NCBI RefSeq assembly: GCF_000826545.1
Contig: NZ_CDME01000014.1
Span: 496,001-560,000, forward strand
Reading direction: 5' to 3'
DNA: 64,000 nt
Source: Kibdelosporangium sp. MJ126-NF4
GTDB lineage: Bacteria; Actinomycetota; Actinomycetes; Mycobacteriales; Pseudonocardiaceae
Positions 7,881-16,746 of this stretch are shown piece after piece (position 1 is the stretch's first letter; every line of letters begins with the position of its first letter). A program made the position numbers and the translations under genes. Under the pieces are notes generated by a model. The model was not told where the DNA came from, did not search any database, and was given only the letters and a program-made list of their open reading frames with translations.

Positions 7881-10202
7881 GTGCGAATCGCGGTAGCGGG
7901 CGGCGGCCCCGGCGGGCTCTACTTCGCCGCGTTGACCAAGGCCCTGAACCCGGGCCACGAGATCACGGTCTGGGAGCGCAACTCCCCGGACGACACGTTC
8001 GGCTTCGGCGTGGTGTTCTCCGACGAGACCCTGGGCGGCATCGAGCACGCCGACACGGCGGTCTTCGCCGCGATGAGCGAGGAGTTCGCGCGGTGGGACG
8101 ACATCGACGTCCACTTCCGCGACACCACGTTCACCTCGGGCGGGCACGGCTTCGCGGCGATGAGCAGGCAGCGTCTGCTCAACATCCTCCAGCAGCGCTG
8201 CCTGGAGCTCGGCGTGACGATCCACTTCCGGTCCGAGGCCCCCGACGACCTGACCGGCTACGACCTCGTCCTGGCCTCGGACGGCGCGAACTCGACGACC
8301 CGCGCCCGGCACGCGGACACGTTCCGGCCGACGGTGGAGACCCGGCGCTGCAAGTACATCTGGCTCGGCACGGACCTGGTCTTCGACGCGTTCAAGTTCC
8401 ACATCCTGGACACCCCGGCCGGGATCATGCAGGTGCACGGCTACCCGTACAGCCGCGAAGCCAGCACGTTCATCCTGGAGATGCACGACGACGTGTGGGA
8501 GCGAGCCGGATTCACCGCGCCCCAAGGACTGCTGCCCGGCCAGAACGACGAAGCGTCGATCGAGCGAATCCGTGAGCTGTGCGCCGATGTGTTGAACGGC
8601 CACTCCATCGTCGGAAACAATTCCAAGTGGACGAACTTCGCGACCATCCGGTGCGCGACCTGGCGACACGACAACGTCGTGCTGATCGGCGACGCGGCCC
8701 ACACCGCGCACTTCTCCATCGGCTCCGGCACGAAGCTGGCCATGGAGGACGCGCTCGCGCTGGCCGCCTGCCTGCACGAGCAGCCAGATGTGGACTCGGC
8801 ACTGGCCGCGTACGAGGAGGAGCGGCGGCCGGTCGTCACATCGACCCAGCGCGCGGCGCAGGCCAGCCTCGAATGGTTCGAGAACATCGGACAGTACGCC
8901 GACCAGGAGCCACACCAGTTCGCGTTCAACATCGTCACCCGCAGCCGCCGAGTCACCTACGACAACCTGAGGCTGCGCGACCCCGAGTTCGTCGCGGACC
9001 TGGACGCCTGGTTCGCGCGTGACTTCGGCCCGGTCCGGCCGCCGATGTTCCAGCCGTACCGGATCGGCGAACTGGAGCTGGCGAACAGGATTGTCGTGTC
9101 CCCGATGGACATGTACAGCGCCGTCGACGGCGTGCCCGGCGACTTCCACCTGGTCCACCTTGGCAGCAAGGCGATGGGCGGCGCCGGGCTGGTGATGACC
9201 GAGATGGTGTGCGTGTCCGACAGCGGCCGGATCACGCCGGGCTGTACCGGGATGTACACGCCCGAGCACGAGGAATCGTGGAAGCGGGTCGTGGACTTCG
9301 TGCACACCCGGTCGCAGGCCAAGATCGGCATCCAACTCGGCCACTCGGGCCGCAAGGGCTCGACGAAGCTGATGTGGGAAGGCATCGACCAGCCGTTGCC
9401 GGAGGGCAACTGGGAGGTCTGCGGCCCGTCGGCGATCCCGTACGCCGCCGCGAACCAGATCCCGCGGGAACTGACGGTCGACGAGATGGCCGAGATCAAG
9501 GCCCAGTTCGTGGCCTCGGCGCGATCCGCCGCCCGTGCCGGGTTCGACCTGCTGGAACTGCACTGCGCGCACGGTTATCTGCTGTCGTCGTTCCTGTCCC
9601 CGTTGACCAACAAGCGCACCGACGCCTACGGCGGTTCGTTGGAGAACCGCCTGCGCTACCCACTTGAGGTGTTCGACGCGATCCGCGAGGTGTGGCACGG
9701 CGCGATGACGGTCCGTATCTCGGCCACCGACTGGTGCGAGGGCGGAATCGACGCGGACGACTCCGTGGAGATAGCGCGGGCGTTCGCCGAGCACGGCGTC
9801 AACGGTGTGGACGTGTCCACCGGCCAGGTGGTGAGCACGGAGAAACCGGCATACGGCCGCAGCTACCAGACCCCGTACGCCGACCGGATCCGCAACGAGG
9901 TCGGCCGAAAGTACGGTGTCGCGGTGATCGCTGTCGGCGCGATCTCGTCCTACGACGACGTGAACTCGATCATCCTGGCCGGGCGGGCGGACCTGTGCGC
10001 ACTCGGCCGCACCCATCTCTACGATCCACACTGGACGCTGCACGCCGCGGCGGACCAGGACTACACCGGAGTCGCGTGGCCGGAACCGTTCGCGGCGGGC
10101 AGCCGCAAGCCTCGGGCGGGCCGTGTCGACGAGCCCAAACCACGCCTCGACCTGATCCGTTCCGGCGAGCCCGGGACCGCGCACGCGCGCTGGAGGGGAT
10201 GA
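7881..10202 (+). CDS. Anthraniloyl/salicylyl-CoA-type monooxygenase fused to old-yellow-enzyme reductase
   Basis: A 773-residue two-domain flavoprotein. Residues 1-~385 are a class A FAD monooxygenase (GGGPGG near the N-terminus; GDAAH with Asp271). Residues ~389-735 are an NADH:flavin oxidoreductase of the old yellow enzyme family (ANRIVVSPM, HSGRKGS, ELHCAHGYL, ENRLRYP). This fusion is the hallmark of 2-aminobenzoyl-CoA monooxygenase/reductase and bifunctional salicylyl-CoA 5-hydroxylase, which hydroxylate and then may reduce the ring of an aromatic CoA thioester. No CoA ligase is in the window, so the exact substrate is open. Start GTG 7881, preceded by GAAGAGGTGGGCGGA. The stop overlaps an ATG of the acyl-CoA dehydrogenase. 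Confidence 0.88.
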   Translation: MRIAVAGGGPGGLYFAALTKALNPGHEITVWERNSPDDTFGFGVVFSDETLGGIEHADTAVFAAMSEEFARWDDIDVHFRDTTFTSGGHGFAAMSRQRLLNILQQRCLELGVTIHFRSEAPDDLTGYDLVLASDGANSTTRARHADTFRPTVETRRCKYIWLGTDLVFDAFKFHILDTPAGIMQVHGYPYSREASTFILEMHDDVWERAGFTAPQGLLPGQNDEASIERIRELCADVLNGHSIVGNNSKWTNFATIRCATWRHDNVVLIGDAAHTAHFSIGSGTKLAMEDALALAACLHEQPDVDSALAAYEEERRPVVTSTQRAAQASLEWFENIGQYADQEPHQFAFNIVTRSRRVTYDNLRLRDPEFVADLDAWFARDFGPVRPPMFQPYRIGELELANRIVVSPMDMYSAVDGVPGDFHLVHLGSKAMGGAGLVMTEMVCVSDSGRITPGCTGMYTPEHEESWKRVVDFVHTRSQAKIGIQLGHSGRKGSTKLMWEGIDQPLPEGNWEVCGPSAIPYAAANQIPRELTVDEMAEIKAQFVASARSAARAGFDLLELHCAHGYLLSSFLSPLTNKRTDAYGGSLENRLRYPLEVFDAIREVWHGAMTVRISATDWCEGGIDADDSVEIARAFAEHGVNGVDVSTGQVVSTEKPAYGRSYQTPYADRIRNEVGRKYGVAVIAVGAISSYDDVNSIILAGRADLCALGRTHLYDPHWTLHAAADQDYTGVAWPEPFAAGSRKPRAGRVDEPKPRLDLIRSGEPGTAHARWRG

Positions 10203-10204
10203 TC

Positions 10205-11335
10205 ATGCTGACCGCCGAGCAGCGCGATTTCGCCGACGAGGTCAAGGCGTTGGCGGCCGACTGGCTCGTCCCGCTCGCCGAGGCGGGCACACCCGGTGCG
10301 GTGAACCGGGAACTCATCAAGGCCATGGGCGAGCTGGGACTGCTGGCCCGGCTGTTCCCCGGCGTCGAGTCGGGCAAGCCGTCACGGGACGCGGCGGCGC
10401 TGGATCTGTGTCTGTTGCGCGAAGCACTCGCCACCCAGTGCACCGAGGCCGAGACCGCGCTCGCGTTGCAGGGCCTGGGAACGTATCCGCTGCTCCAGTC
10501 CGGGCAGGACAGTCAGGTGCAGCGCTGGCTGCCCGCGGTCGCCGCCGGTGACGCGGTCGCGGCGTTCGCGCTGACCGAGCCCGACGCCGGTTCCGACGCG
10601 GCGGCGTTGCGGCTCACCGCGACCCGCGACGGCGACGGCTGGCGGCTGTCCGGCGAGAAGATCTGGATCTCCAACGCACCGGAAGCGGACTTCTACACGG
10701 TGTTCGCGCGGACATCGGACGCGGGAGCACGAGGTGTGAGCGCGTTCGTCGTGCCGGGCGACCGTGCCGGGCTGTCCGGCGAGCACCTCGACATGGTCAG
10801 CCCGCATCCCATCGGCCGACTGGTCTTCGGCGATGTCGCGGTGCGATCCGACGAGCTCCTCGGCGAGGAGAACAAAGGATTCCGAGTCGCGATGCGCACA
10901 CTGGACCTGTTCCGGCCCAGTGTCGGGGCGTTCGCGGTCGGCATGGCACAGGCGGCACTGGACGCGGCGGTCACGCACGCGGTCAGCCGGATCGCGTTCG
11001 GCGGACCGTTGAAGGACCAGCAAACCGTCGCCCACACGCTCGCCGAGATGGCCACCCGCACCGAAGCAGCCCGGCTGCTGGTCTACTCGGCCGCGCAGGC
11101 CTACGACTCCGGCGACAAGCGGATCGCGAGCCGTTCGGCGATGGCGAAGCTGTTCGCGACCGAGTCCGCGCAGTACGTCGTCGACGCATCGGTGCAGATC
11201 CACGGTGCCCGCGCCCTGCAACGCGGACACCTGCTGGAACACCTGTACCGCGAGGTCCGCGCGCCACGGATCTACGAGGGCGCCTCGGAGATCCAGCGGA
11301 CGATCATCGCGCGGGACCTCTATCAGTCCCATTAG
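10205..11335 (+). CDS. Acyl-CoA dehydrogenase
   Basis: A 376-residue acyl-CoA dehydrogenase of normal length. FAD- and substrate-binding motifs are visible (FALTEPDAGSDAA, GEKIWISNAPEA), and the C-terminal YEGASEIQR gives the catalytic Glu at about residue 358. Two in-frame ATGs exist: 10199 overlaps the upstream stop (ATGA), and 10205 has better spacing (8 bases) from GGAGG; I prefer 10205. In context it would oxidise a ring-derived or ring-opened CoA intermediate after the monooxygenase/reductase. Converges on the HxlR gene with 3 bases between stops. Confidence 0.9.
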   Translation: MLTAEQRDFADEVKALAADWLVPLAEAGTPGAVNRELIKAMGELGLLARLFPGVESGKPSRDAAALDLCLLREALATQCTEAETALALQGLGTYPLLQSGQDSQVQRWLPAVAAGDAVAAFALTEPDAGSDAAALRLTATRDGDGWRLSGEKIWISNAPEADFYTVFARTSDAGARGVSAFVVPGDRAGLSGEHLDMVSPHPIGRLVFGDVAVRSDELLGEENKGFRVAMRTLDLFRPSVGAFAVGMAQAALDAAVTHAVSRIAFGGPLKDQQTVAHTLAEMATRTEAARLLVYSAAQAYDSGDKRIASRSAMAKLFATESAQYVVDASVQIHGARALQRGHLLEHLYREVRAPRIYEGASEIQRTIIARDLYQSH

Positions 11336-11338
11336 GAC

Positions 11339-11695
11339 TCAGCTACGCGAGTCGTAGGCGAGGCGGGCGTCTTCCACGCTCGCCAGATGGGCGTCGGACC
11401 AGTCGGTGAGCACAGCGAACACCGGGCTGAGGGTGCGGCCGAGCTCGCTGATCTCGTACTCCACCCGTGGCGGGATCTCCGCGTGGTACGTGCGGGCGAT
11501 GAGCCCGTCCCGCTCCAACTGGCGCAGTCGCTGGGTGAGCACCTTTGAGGTGATGTCGGGCAGCCGCCGCCGGATCTCCGTGAACCGCTGCCTGCCGTGT
11601 TCCTTGAGCACCCACAGGATCGGCGTCGACCAACGACTGAACACCAGGTCGACCACCGGGTTGATCGGGCACGCATCGACAGGGCTCGGCTGCAT
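11339..11695 (-). CDS. HxlR-family transcriptional regulator
   Basis: A 118-residue winged-helix regulator. The typical N-terminal cysteine is present (DACPINPVVDLVFSRWSTPIL), followed by the HxlR helix-turn-helix (FTEIRRRLPDITSKVLTQRLRQLERDGLI). Start ATG 11695 is preferred because GGAGG lies 4 bases upstream; a TTG 18 bases earlier has no such site. It is divergent from the luciferase-family gene at 11798, which it probably controls together with itself. Members with one conserved Cys often sense oxidants or electrophiles. Confidence 0.92.
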   Translation of the reverse strand: MQPSPVDACPINPVVDLVFSRWSTPILWVLKEHGRQRFTEIRRRLPDITSKVLTQRLRQLERDGLIARTYHAEIPPRVEYEISELGRTLSPVFAVLTDWSDAHLASVEDARLAYDSRS

Positions 11696-11729
11696 GCCGC
11701 CTCCGTTCCTCAAGGAGAGTCAGTATCTT

Positions 11730-11741
11730 CTAGGAACCTAG
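11730..11741. promoter_or_regulatory. Candidate HxlR operator
   Basis: CTAGG-AA-CCTAG, a perfect 5-bp inverted repeat with a 2-base spacer, lies in the AT-rich stretch between the divergent HxlR and luciferase-family genes, about 35 bases above the HxlR ATG and next to CTAGTATAT. Placement fits an autoregulatory site; assignment is inference. Confidence 0.4.
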
Positions 11742-11797
11742 TATATCCAGGATGCTAGCTTCCTTCTCACTGTTCCCGGAGAAGGAGGAATCAGCCC

Positions 11798-12283
11798 ATG
11801 ACCACGCTCGATCTGCCCCCTCGGAGTGGTGATCGTCCCCGGACTGGGCCGTCCGTGCCGCATGTCCAGCTCAGTCAGAACAGTCCGGACGAAGTGCGTG
11901 AGCTGCTCAAGCAGTGGATGACCAATCACCTGCACGGAGCCGTCATCCGCCCCAGCGAGGTCTCCGAGCCCGGAGCGCTGGCCTTCTTCGTCAACGACAT
12001 GCTGCCCCCGACAGGCGCCGTGCTGCTGCCGCCCCGACTGGACGCCGAATTCGTCCACGTCCACGCCGACGGCAGCCTGCATCTCGCTCTGTCCACAGAG
12101 GACCAGCACGATCTCGTCAGCAAGGGCTGGGGCGAACGCCACCCGCTCTACTCACCCACGATCAACGTGGTGATGCTCTACGGCCCCCGCACCGACGAGG
12201 AACTGCGCGTCGCCGAGACCGTCATCATCGCGTCGTACCGCTACGCCACCGGCCACGATCTGTCTGGTGGGAAACAACGCTGA
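11798..12283 (+). CDS. Luciferase-family (DUF5519) protein
   Basis: A 161-residue protein. The C-terminal two thirds match the DUF5519 luciferase-family pattern: a LDAEFVHVHADGSLHLAL segment followed by SKGWGERHPL and a YGPR motif near the end. The first ~30 residues are low-complexity and proline-rich. The reaction catalysed by this family is not established; the name derives from a domain found with some luciferases. Start ATG 11798 has GAAGGAGG upstream. It is divergent from an HxlR regulator, so expression is likely inducible. Confidence 0.75.
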   Translation: MTTLDLPPRSGDRPRTGPSVPHVQLSQNSPDEVRELLKQWMTNHLHGAVIRPSEVSEPGALAFFVNDMLPPTGAVLLPPRLDAEFVHVHADGSLHLALSTEDQHDLVSKGWGERHPLYSPTINVVMLYGPRTDEELRVAETVIIASYRYATGHDLSGGKQR

Positions 12284-12314
12284 AGCGTGGCCGATCAGCA
12301 CCGGCCGCGACTTC
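12282..12314. terminator. Imperfect hairpin between convergent genes
   Basis: GAAGCGTGGCCG pairs imperfectly with CGGCCGCGACTTC across a short loop, exactly between the stops of the luciferase-family gene and the SMI1 gene. It probably acts as a bidirectional terminator; there is no T-run. Confidence 0.4.
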
Positions 12315-12921
12315 AGGAGGCGAACCGCAACGAGGCCAGGAAATCGTCGAACGACGCGGCCACCCGGTAGGTGTTGCCGTATCCCACCGGCCGGTCGCCG
12401 AACCGGCGTTCCCAGGCGTGGATGATCCCGGCCGAGTCGAGCCTGCGCAGGTCCGCACCGGCCGCGCGCAGGTCGTCGACCAGCTGATCCATCCGTCCTG
12501 CCAGGGCACGGTACTCGTGGTCCCAGAAGAACACCTGGCCGACAACCATGCCTTCGACACCCAGCAGCACCAGGTTGCCGCCGGGATCCCTGGCGATGGG
12601 GATCGTCTCGTCCGGGACACGGCCGACGTACGTCCTCGTCGCGGCCTCCGTGATGTCGAACGCCGGGTCGCCGGTGACCGCGAGGAACACGTCGATGTCG
12701 CCGAGCTGGCCCCACGGGCACGCCTCGGCGATCGGGAACACGACGCGTGTGCGGAAGCAGTAACCGCCGTACCCGGCCAGAAACTGCCGATAACCGCCGG
12801 GCAACGGCGCCTCGATGGCACGCTCGAACGCGTCGATCTCGTCGTCGGACGGGGTGCGGCGCAGCGCGGGCGCGGCCGGGCGGGCGCCCAGTCGCGTCAT
12901 CACCAACTCGGCCTGGCTCAT
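12313..12921 (-). CDS. SMI1/KNR4 family immunity protein
   Basis: A 202-residue SMI1/KNR4-type protein: TPSDDEIDAFERAIEAPLPGGYRQFLAGYGG is spread over ~25-55 as in the family, and later segments include GNLVLLGVEG and GQVFFWDHE. The gene starts inside the toxin stop (ATGA, 12919-12923), so the two are made together. SMI1/KNR4 proteins are common immunity partners of nuclease toxins, including WHH types. It should bind and block the C-terminal nuclease of the upstream gene in the producing cell. Confidence 0.9.
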   Translation of the reverse strand: MSQAELVMTRLGARPAAPALRRTPSDDEIDAFERAIEAPLPGGYRQFLAGYGGYCFRTRVVFPIAEACPWGQLGDIDVFLAVTGDPAFDITEAATRTYVGRVPDETIPIARDPGGNLVLLGVEGMVVGQVFFWDHEYRALAGRMDQLVDDLRAAGADLRRLDSAGIIHAWERRFGDRPVGYGNTYRVAASFDDFLASLRFAS

Positions 12922-15521
12922 CAGTGTCCGGCTGCCGCGCGGGCCTCGGAGGCGCCGCCCTCGTGCGCGATCTTGGAGTGCAGTTCCGTCGGGACGAGTT
13001 GCATCTGCTTGCCGCCCTTCATGTGGTGCCAGGTGTAACCGTTGGCCTCCCGCCATCGTTCCACCGCGGCCGCGTTGGGGCGCCCCTGGTACAGGTACTC
13101 CGCCGGGTTGATCTTGGCCATCTGCTCGGCGGCGGCGAGGTCGGCCTGGCCGAAGTGGTTGGTCAGGCTCATGTCGATGTCCACCTCGATCACCGACCAC
13201 TGCTTCAGGTTCGGACACCAGTCGCGGAAGGGGATGCCTTCGCCCTTGGTGTACTTGAGCACCTCCGGCCGGGTGTCCTCGATCCACTGCGAGTGCCCGG
13301 GTTTGCCGGACCACTCGCCGTTCCACTCGTTGGGCCCGCGTTTGCCGAACAGCCGCGGCGGCTGGTTCTCGTCCCACCACGCCGGTTTCGACTTCTCGAA
13401 CACCGCCGGGTTGGCGAGTGCGGAGTCGACCTCCTTGAGCCGTTCCTCCAGGTTGGACAGTGTGGCCTTGACCTGTTCGAGGTACCGGGGATCGCCACCG
13501 GCGTACTGGGCCATCAGCCGCCGCTGCGCGTCGATCTCGACCTCGATCTTGGTCCGGTACAGGCTGAGCTGCTTGCCGGAGTCGAGCGTCTTCCAGCCGC
13601 CCATGGCTGTCTCGGACAGCTCGCCGAGTTTTCCGGCCATCGCCGGGTCGGCCGACTGGGCAAGGTGGACGGCCTCCTCGCGCATCACCAGCGGGTTGGC
13701 GCCTTCCTTGAAGGCCACGGCGGGCACCAGTTCCCCGTTCGCCCCCTTGGTGAACGTCGTCACGGCCTCACCGCTGTGGCTGCCGTACTTGGCGAGGAAC
13801 TCCTTCTCCGGAGTGATCGTCACGGGCACGTTCGCGAACCGCGGCCGCAGTTCCGACGGCAACGCGGACAGCAGCGTCTCGCGCAGCGCGTGTTCGGTCG
13901 GCGCCACCTTGCCCGCGCTGCCCGCCAGTTTCATCAGCAGCGCCTCGTCCTTGCCTGCCTGTTTGGCGATGTCCGGCACGTGCTTTTCCAGTGATCCGCC
14001 TGCCGCACGGGCGGCGTCGAGTGTCTTGGTCTCCGCCTTGATCAGACGGACCGCGTTGACGGCTTCGAGGAAGCTGAGCCCGGCGCCGACCCAGACGACG
14101 ACCAGCACACCCCACTCGCCGTCGATGTCGGCAGGGATCAGCGCCTGTTCCTTGTTGACGTCCGTGTTCGCCGCGGCCTGCTTGGCCGCGAGGGCGTCAC
14201 TGGAGTTCACCGCGTCGGCGACCGTGACGATCCCGGCTCCGGCCGCGAACGCCGCACCGAGCGCGCCACCGCTGAACGCGGACGCCAGCGCGGTCAGTCC
14301 GATCTGGAGAATCATCATGAAGGTCTTGTCGACCTGCTCGGCCGCTTTCTCCCGTGCGACCTTCTGCCGAACCCACCCGGTGCGTTCCTGGTCGGTGATG
14401 CCGAGACCGGCGAGCGTGGAGTCGACCAGTGGCTGGTGGATCCACAGCTTCAACTCGCCGCTGATGACGTTGGTGCGGGTCGCGGTGATGTTCTCGAGCA
14501 CCTGGCCGGTGATGTCGCCGAGCCGTGCGCCTTTCTGGTCGGCTGGCAGGGCCGCGAACTCGGCGGACGGGATGCGGGTGCTCTTGCCGTTGGGTTCCGG
14601 GATCTGCGACAACAGCGGGTATTCCAGCAGAAGGAGCCGCCGCTCACCGGTGAGCTTATCGACCTGCTCCTTGCATTTCTTGATGTCGTCGCCCTGGAAG
14701 ATGAACCCCGGTGTCTCGTGGTAGTCGAGTTTGGTCTGCCACTCGTTGAGTTCCTTGTCCTTGGTGGCAAGCCGGTTGGCGACGTCGTCGATCTTCGCTT
14801 TGTCGGCACCCGCGGCGATGTCCGCCTTCTTCTTCGTCGCCTCGGCCTGTGACTTGTCCAGCGTGGACAGAGCGGTGTCCCGCATGGCCAGCTCGAACTG
14901 GTGCTCGAACTTGTCCTGGCCGCTGATCTTGCCGAGCCCGGCGCCGAACGCCTCCTTGTGCGCGTCGAACGGGTTCTCCCCCGGTTTCAGGGTGTCCTGC
15001 TGGTCCATCCAGTCCTTGTAGGACGCTTCGTCGCCGAACTGGTGCGGCAGGATCGGCACGCCGTCCTCGGTGACGAAGGCGAGCACCCCCGGGACGCCCT
15101 TGACGTCGGAGATCGGGCTGTTGCGGGTCATCCTGGTGCCGCTGTAGGTGAAACTGGAGAAACCGCTCAGCCAGGAGTAGTCGAGCTGGTAGACGAGGAA
15201 ACGGCTTTTCTCCTCGAAGACACACGCCGCCTCTTCCAGGCCACGGGCGTACGCGACCGCTGCTTCCTTGTTGTCGAAGTCACGTTCCTCACGCTTCTTC
15301 GCCTTCAACGCGGTTCTGGCGTGCACTCCCCACGTGCCGACCTGCTTGCCCTCCTGGTCACCCGGCCCCGCGGGCGCGTTGGTCGGCCGCGTCGTCGGTG
15401 GGTCCTCCCGCTGGGCCACCACCCGCCCGATGGCGGCGTTGCCCGGCCCGAACGTCACTGTGCCCGAGCTGACCGACTCGGGCTCTTTCGTGGCGTTCAC
15501 CGGCATTGACGCACGCAGCAC
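12921..15521 (-). CDS. Polymorphic toxin with C-terminal WHH nuclease domain
   Basis: An 866-residue protein. Residues ~225-290 are charged and coiled-coil-like; residues ~400-500 hold glycine/alanine-rich hydrophobic helices that could cross or insert into a membrane; another coiled coil lies at ~690-715. The last ~90 residues are a WHH domain of the HNH/EndoVII superfamily, with WHH at ~829 followed by KGGKQMQLVPTELH. An EExxH segment (REEAVH, ~614) is also present. No Sec signal, WXG or DUF4157 domain was recognised, so the delivery route is unknown. The start is uncertain: GTG 15521 or ATG 15506, neither with a good ribosome site. The immunity gene follows directly. Confidence 0.85.
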   Translation of the reverse strand: MLRASMPVNATKEPESVSSGTVTFGPGNAAIGRVVAQREDPPTTRPTNAPAGPGDQEGKQVGTWGVHARTALKAKKREERDFDNKEAAVAYARGLEEAACVFEEKSRFLVYQLDYSWLSGFSSFTYSGTRMTRNSPISDVKGVPGVLAFVTEDGVPILPHQFGDEASYKDWMDQQDTLKPGENPFDAHKEAFGAGLGKISGQDKFEHQFELAMRDTALSTLDKSQAEATKKKADIAAGADKAKIDDVANRLATKDKELNEWQTKLDYHETPGFIFQGDDIKKCKEQVDKLTGERRLLLLEYPLLSQIPEPNGKSTRIPSAEFAALPADQKGARLGDITGQVLENITATRTNVISGELKLWIHQPLVDSTLAGLGITDQERTGWVRQKVAREKAAEQVDKTFMMILQIGLTALASAFSGGALGAAFAAGAGIVTVADAVNSSDALAAKQAAANTDVNKEQALIPADIDGEWGVLVVVWVGAGLSFLEAVNAVRLIKAETKTLDAARAAGGSLEKHVPDIAKQAGKDEALLMKLAGSAGKVAPTEHALRETLLSALPSELRPRFANVPVTITPEKEFLAKYGSHSGEAVTTFTKGANGELVPAVAFKEGANPLVMREEAVHLAQSADPAMAGKLGELSETAMGGWKTLDSGKQLSLYRTKIEVEIDAQRRLMAQYAGGDPRYLEQVKATLSNLEERLKEVDSALANPAVFEKSKPAWWDENQPPRLFGKRGPNEWNGEWSGKPGHSQWIEDTRPEVLKYTKGEGIPFRDWCPNLKQWSVIEVDIDMSLTNHFGQADLAAAEQMAKINPAEYLYQGRPNAAAVERWREANGYTWHHMKGGKQMQLVPTELHSKIAHEGGASEARAAAGH

Positions 15522-15623
15522 CCATCAACACTGATTCCGGCACATGCGGTTGTCGAGACATGCCAGGGCGCCCGAATGGACGGTCTACCCTGCCCGATCG
15601 AGCAGGGTCACTAGATTGGTCGG

Positions 15624-16613
15624 ATGAGCTTGCGCGTCGGATTGATCGGGTACGGCACAGCGGGCGCGGTGTTCCACGCTCCGTTGATCACCGCGACCCC
15701 GGGTTTGACCTTGCGGTCGGTGGTCACCTCACGGGCTGTGCCCGACGGGGTGCGCAGGCTCGACCGGTCCGACCAGCTGTGGGAGGACCACGACCTGGTC
15801 GTGATCGCGTCGCCGAACCGGACACACGTGCCGCTGGCCACCGAGGCGATCACGGCAGGAGTGCCGGTGGTGGTCGACAAACCGTTCGCACCGACCGTTG
15901 CCGAGGCCCGCGCGCTGACGGACCTCGCGTCCGCCCGGAACGTCCCGCTCACGGTGTTCCACAACCGTCGGTGGGACGGTGACTTCCGGACGGTCAAAGA
16001 TCTCGTGCGCACCGGGTCGCTCGGGCAGGTGCACCGCTTTGAATCGCACTTCGACCGCTGGCGGCCGACCCCGAAGGAAGGCTGGCGCGAACTGCCGGGC
16101 CGCTCGGAAGCCGGAGGTGTCCTCTTCGACCTGGGCGCGCACCTGATCGACCAGGCACTGCACCTGTTCGGCCCGGTGCGGTCGACGTACGCGGAAGTGC
16201 GGAAGCTGCGCCAGGGAGTGCAGGTGGATGACGATTTCTTCCTGGCTTTGACGCACGAGAACGGCGTGGTGTCCCACTTGGCCTCCAGCACCCTCGCTGC
16301 CCAGCCCGGCCCGCGTTTCCGCGTCCTCGGCTCGGCGTCGGCGTACACGAAACACGGCCTGGACGTTCAGGAAGCGGCACTGAAAGCGGGCCACGGCCCC
16401 GGCTCACCCGGCTGGGGCGAGGAACCTCCGGAGGCATGGGGCCTGCTGGGCGCGACGGGCGAGACGACACCCGTGCCCACGAAAGCCGGTTCGTACCAGT
16501 ACTTCTATGCCGCGATGGTGGCGACGTTGCGCGACGGAGCCCCAGTGCCGGTGGCGCCGGAATCCGCCATCGCCACCCTGGAAATCATCGAGACGGCGCT
16601 GGATTCGCTCTGA
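15624..16613 (+). CDS. Gfo/Idh/MocA family oxidoreductase
   Basis: A 329-residue NAD(P)-dependent oxidoreductase of usual length. The N-terminal Rossmann motif is GLIGYGTAG, the pocket motif reads VVDKPFAPT (the D-K-P variant of the family's E-K-P), and the C-terminal half starts FHNRRWDGDF and continues with the family's DLGAHLIDQ. Substrates are usually sugars or inositols; none can be named here. ATG 15624 is divergent from the toxin gene. It ends before a perfect hairpin at 16674. Confidence 0.9.
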   Translation: MSLRVGLIGYGTAGAVFHAPLITATPGLTLRSVVTSRAVPDGVRRLDRSDQLWEDHDLVVIASPNRTHVPLATEAITAGVPVVVDKPFAPTVAEARALTDLASARNVPLTVFHNRRWDGDFRTVKDLVRTGSLGQVHRFESHFDRWRPTPKEGWRELPGRSEAGGVLFDLGAHLIDQALHLFGPVRSTYAEVRKLRQGVQVDDDFFLALTHENGVVSHLASSTLAAQPGPRFRVLGSASAYTKHGLDVQEAALKAGHGPGSPGWGEEPPEAWGLLGATGETTPVPTKAGSYQYFYAAMVATLRDGAPVPVAPESAIATLEIIETALDSL

Positions 16614-16673
16614 GGGGATGCCAAATGCACATCTGATCAGGACCGCGTGGACATGGTGGTCACGACCGCCCTA

Positions 16674-16700
16674 CCAGGCGGCATGGGTCATGCCGCCTGG
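16674..16700. terminator. Perfect 12-bp stem hairpin terminator
   Basis: CCAGGCGGCATG, loop GGT, CATGCCGCCTGG: a perfect 12-bp stem in the 133-base gap between the convergent Gfo/Idh and OsmC genes. No T-run, as is usual in actinomycetes; likely works in both directions. Confidence 0.8.
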
Positions 16701-16746
16701 CGTTGTCGCGGTTTCGCACGTGTCATTGTTCACGCCCGTGACACGC

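Noticed and set aside
7764..10184. Minus-strand open frame extending the SDR protein upstream to over 1000 residues
   Set aside because: The extra part is the complement of the monooxygenase gene and has no homology pattern; the SDR begins at its Rossmann motif from 7763.
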